64,000 nt of DNA from Tropicimonas sp033101155 (GTDB lineage: Bacteria > Pseudomonadota > Alphaproteobacteria > Rhodobacterales > Rhodobacteraceae): positions 1 to 64,000 of the forward strand of contig NZ_JAWMPX010000007.1 of NCBI RefSeq assembly GCF_033101155.1, written 5' to 3'. Position numbers and translations under genes: made by a program. The notes under the pieces were generated by a model. That model was not told where the DNA came from and searched no databases. It saw nothing but the letters and a program-made list of their open reading frames with translations. Below, one piece after another: positions 62,337-64,000 of the stretch. Every line of letters starts with the position of its first letter. Position 1 is the stretch's first letter.

Positions 62337-62501
62337 TTAGAGCATCCGCTCCAGGGCAATCGTCACGAACAGTCCTGCCAAGGCGAATGCGATGGCATAG
62401 CCCGCAGCATATTGCGCTATATCCGCCGGTTTCCCGCCACGTTTGCGGGCGAGCAACCCGCCCCAGATCGCGCCGGCCAGCGCGGCCAGAATGACAATCA
62501 T
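62337..62501 (-). CDS. Small two-helix membrane protein
   Basis: 54 residues: MIVILAALAGAIWGGLLARK, then RGGKPADIAQYAAGYAIAF and a second helix ending in ERML. AGAGGGAATATACCG precedes the ATG. The layout (helix, short KRGGK loop, helix) is plausible for a small transmembrane protein; I do not recognise a family. It is 30 bases downstream of the DUF2927 gene, suggesting an operon. Confidence 0.72.
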   Translation of the reverse strand: MIVILAALAGAIWGGLLARKRGGKPADIAQYAAGYAIAFALAGLFVTIALERML

Positions 62502-62531
62502 CGGTATATTCCCTCTTGCCTCGACAGCCGC

Positions 62532-63905
62532 TTACAATCCGGTCCGCACGGGGGCAAGGGCCGCGATCTCGCTGGCGCGATCCCGCACCAGTGTATCGGA
62601 GCCAAATCCGTAGCGCGCCCAGCCAAGTGCCTCGTTGCGCTGCGTGCGCGCCTCGGCGCTGCGACCGAGCAGTTCCAGCGCTTCCGCCCGCATCATCAGC
62701 AATGTCGAGAGAAGGGCCGCATTCTCCGCCTGCCGCACCGCCGGAAGGTTGCTCTCCACCAGCCTCAGCGTCCCATTCGCTTCGCCTGCGCTCAGAGAAA
62801 AGGCGCCAAGCTGCATGGCGACATGGGCGGCCTGGATCTGGGTGTCCGGGAGTGAGGTGTAGATGTTGGAGGCGTCGACAAAAGCTGCGAGCGCCTGATC
62901 CGGGGCGGTGTTGAGCGTGAGCCGGCCATAGGCATAGAGCGAGAAGGCCATGCGCGTGTCATTCCAGCCGGCAGAGCGGGCCAGATCCACGGCGCGCCGC
63001 GCCTGAGCGCGACGGTAGCCGGGTGTGCCGCGCGGGCCGAGCGCGTTCTCGATCGCCTCGACCCAGATATGCGGCGTCGGTGGCGAGGGCGGTGGGCCGC
63101 TGCGCTCGCCGCGCGGGTTGAGCCGTGCCAGAATGCCGGGAAGGGCGGCGGCGACCTGCTCCCGTCCCATGCCATTGGCCAGCGCGCGGTCATAGGTCAC
63201 GCGCAGCATCAGCATGTCGAACCCGGTCAGCACGGTGTGGAAATTGTCGTCGTTGAAAACGGAATCCGGCAGGCGATACAGGTCGTTGAGCGGACCAAGC
63301 GCTTGGGCGATCTCCTCGTGCAGGCAGTCGCGCGCTTCTTGCGGAGAGACATCGCCGGGCAGGAAGACGGACGCCACTTCGCGCGATTGGAGCGTCGTCC
63401 AGTCAACCTTGTCGGAGCGTCGTGCCTTGCGGAATTCGTCCCAGCCGCGCACGCGCGGGACAACGAAACAGGCCGCCTGCGGCACCGCGCGTTGCAGATC
63501 CTTGCGTGGAAGAACCTCGACCACGATGGAGGCCGTTTCGCCGGGCTGGGCCAGCCGGACGGGCAGTCCTGCCTCGCGCTTCAGCCGCGCGATGAGCCGG
63601 TCGAGATCGCGCCGGACCGTCTGTGGTGCGGCCCCGCGCAGCTCCAGGGTGATTTCTCCGTCGAACCGGGTCAGGCGCGGGATCTCGCGGCCGCTTTCCA
63701 GTTCGAAGGTCAGTTCGAGGAAATCCCCGGCAAGCTGCCGGTTCGACCGAACACTGGGTGTGGAAGACGCGGTGGTGAAGCTGCGCATGGCGGGAAGCGG
63801 CTCGCCATAGCTGGCCTTGCGGTCGGAGATGTCGGCCGAGGGGCCGGGGGCACAGGCGGCCAGCGCCAGAGTCAGCGCCGCGAGGGAAATTGCACGCAGC
63901 CTCAC
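62532..63905 (-). CDS. DUF2927 domain lipoprotein
   Basis: 457 residues. A GTG at 63905 preceded by GGGAGG starts VRLRAISLAALTLALAACAPG; the lipobox LAAC makes this a probable outer- or inner-membrane lipoprotein. A DUF2927 domain lies in about residues 60-250 (TFELESGREIPRLTRFDGEITLEL, then ASVFLPGDVSPQEARDCLHEEIAQAL). The C-terminal third is helical, TPR-like. The His-Glu-Glu region (CLHEEIAQALG) suggests a putative peptidase zinc site, though this is unproven. The upstream neighbour overlaps it by four bases. Confidence 0.85.
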   Translation of the reverse strand: MRLRAISLAALTLALAACAPGPSADISDRKASYGEPLPAMRSFTTASSTPSVRSNRQLAGDFLELTFELESGREIPRLTRFDGEITLELRGAAPQTVRRDLDRLIARLKREAGLPVRLAQPGETASIVVEVLPRKDLQRAVPQAACFVVPRVRGWDEFRKARRSDKVDWTTLQSREVASVFLPGDVSPQEARDCLHEEIAQALGPLNDLYRLPDSVFNDDNFHTVLTGFDMLMLRVTYDRALANGMGREQVAAALPGILARLNPRGERSGPPPSPPTPHIWVEAIENALGPRGTPGYRRAQARRAVDLARSAGWNDTRMAFSLYAYGRLTLNTAPDQALAAFVDASNIYTSLPDTQIQAAHVAMQLGAFSLSAGEANGTLRLVESNLPAVRQAENAALLSTLLMMRAEALELLGRSAEARTQRNEALGWARYGFGSDTLVRDRASEIAALAPVRTGL

Positions 63906-64000
63906 GCGAACGCCTCCCGGGGGCGCGCAGGGGCACCCGCAGGCGCACCCGGGGCCCGGTGGCTCTCGCAAAACTCAGAATAGCGGGCTGCGCGCCCGCA
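63902..64000 (-). CDS. C-terminal end of a further gene (partial)
   Basis: The minus strand is open from the window edge to a TGA at 63902-63904 that overlaps the DUF2927 GTG start (GTGA). The 32 visible residues are GRAARYSEFCESHRAP followed by an Ala/Pro/Gly-rich tail. No family can be assigned. The overlap, typical of an operon, is the main support. Confidence 0.45.
   Translation of the reverse strand, partial: CGRAARYSEFCESHRAPGAPAGAPARPREAFA

Noticed and set aside
1..64000. CRISPR arrays, rRNA or tRNA genes
   Set aside because: No regularly spaced direct repeats and no complete tRNA or rRNA pattern were seen on either strand.

Overview
The window looks like chromosomal DNA of a high-G+C alphaproteobacterium, most likely a Rhodobacteraceae/Roseobacter-type organism. 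Pointers are a CarD-FdxA-S4-protein-Suv3-like helicase block, a DUF2927 lipoprotein, a cydDCABX operon with FNR-type boxes, a CobS/CobT pair and a tripartite tricarboxylate transporter. No rRNA, tRNA, CRISPR array or recognisable transposase was found. Genes are densely packed and run on both strands.

Layout. 1-2201: a mandelate-racemase-like enolase-superfamily enzyme (cut at its 3' end) divergent from a GntR/FadR-type regulator, with a TGGT-N3-ACCA palindrome between them. 2350-6444: an overlapping ABC ATPase / FtsX-like permease / AttH-CrtC-like operon. 6593-12756: valS, azlCD, a lipase-like hydrolase with an SCP2 protein, and a TPR protein. 12945-17591: Suv3-like helicase, S4 protein, ferredoxin, and carD behind a leader that holds a promoter, a small upstream ORF and a terminator-like hairpin. 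17859-23073: aldo-keto reductase, cobS, cobT and a KefB-type antiporter. 23246-29151: a 1109-residue low-complexity membrane protein and a SIMPL-led operon of unknown function. 29168-35086: metY, CBS protein plus TrkH, retropepsin-like protease, MarC and a YbaY-META fusion. 35195-42608: an Rrf2 Fe-S regulator divergent from cydDC and cydABX (including a 36-residue CydX), then a DUF1127 protein.

42839-53780 is the most distinctive accessory region. It holds an anaerobic-type sulfatase-maturating radical-SAM enzyme divergent from an IclR regulator, TctBAC uptake system, two Cys-type sulfatases and a SulP anion transporter. Parts of it (about 44.5-47.6 kb) are clearly richer in A+T than their surroundings. 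Together they look like an inducible pathway to import, desulfate and handle the sulfate of an unidentified organic sulfate ester. It is followed directly by a type-II-like sulfide:quinone oxidoreductase, a small membrane protein and a SLAC1-family anion channel (54373-57167), so about 14 kb has a sulfur theme.

57354-64000: TfoX C-terminal-domain protein, M48 protease, EamA transporter, VWA (CoxE-like) protein, SDR epimerase, a 54-residue membrane protein, a DUF2927 lipoprotein and the end of one more gene. The best unexplained signals outside genes are a ~210 bp repeat present twice (20821-21030 and 57901-58111), each time between convergent gene ends and with compensatory changes in one hairpin, a hairpin cluster at 61019-61284, and the carD leader.
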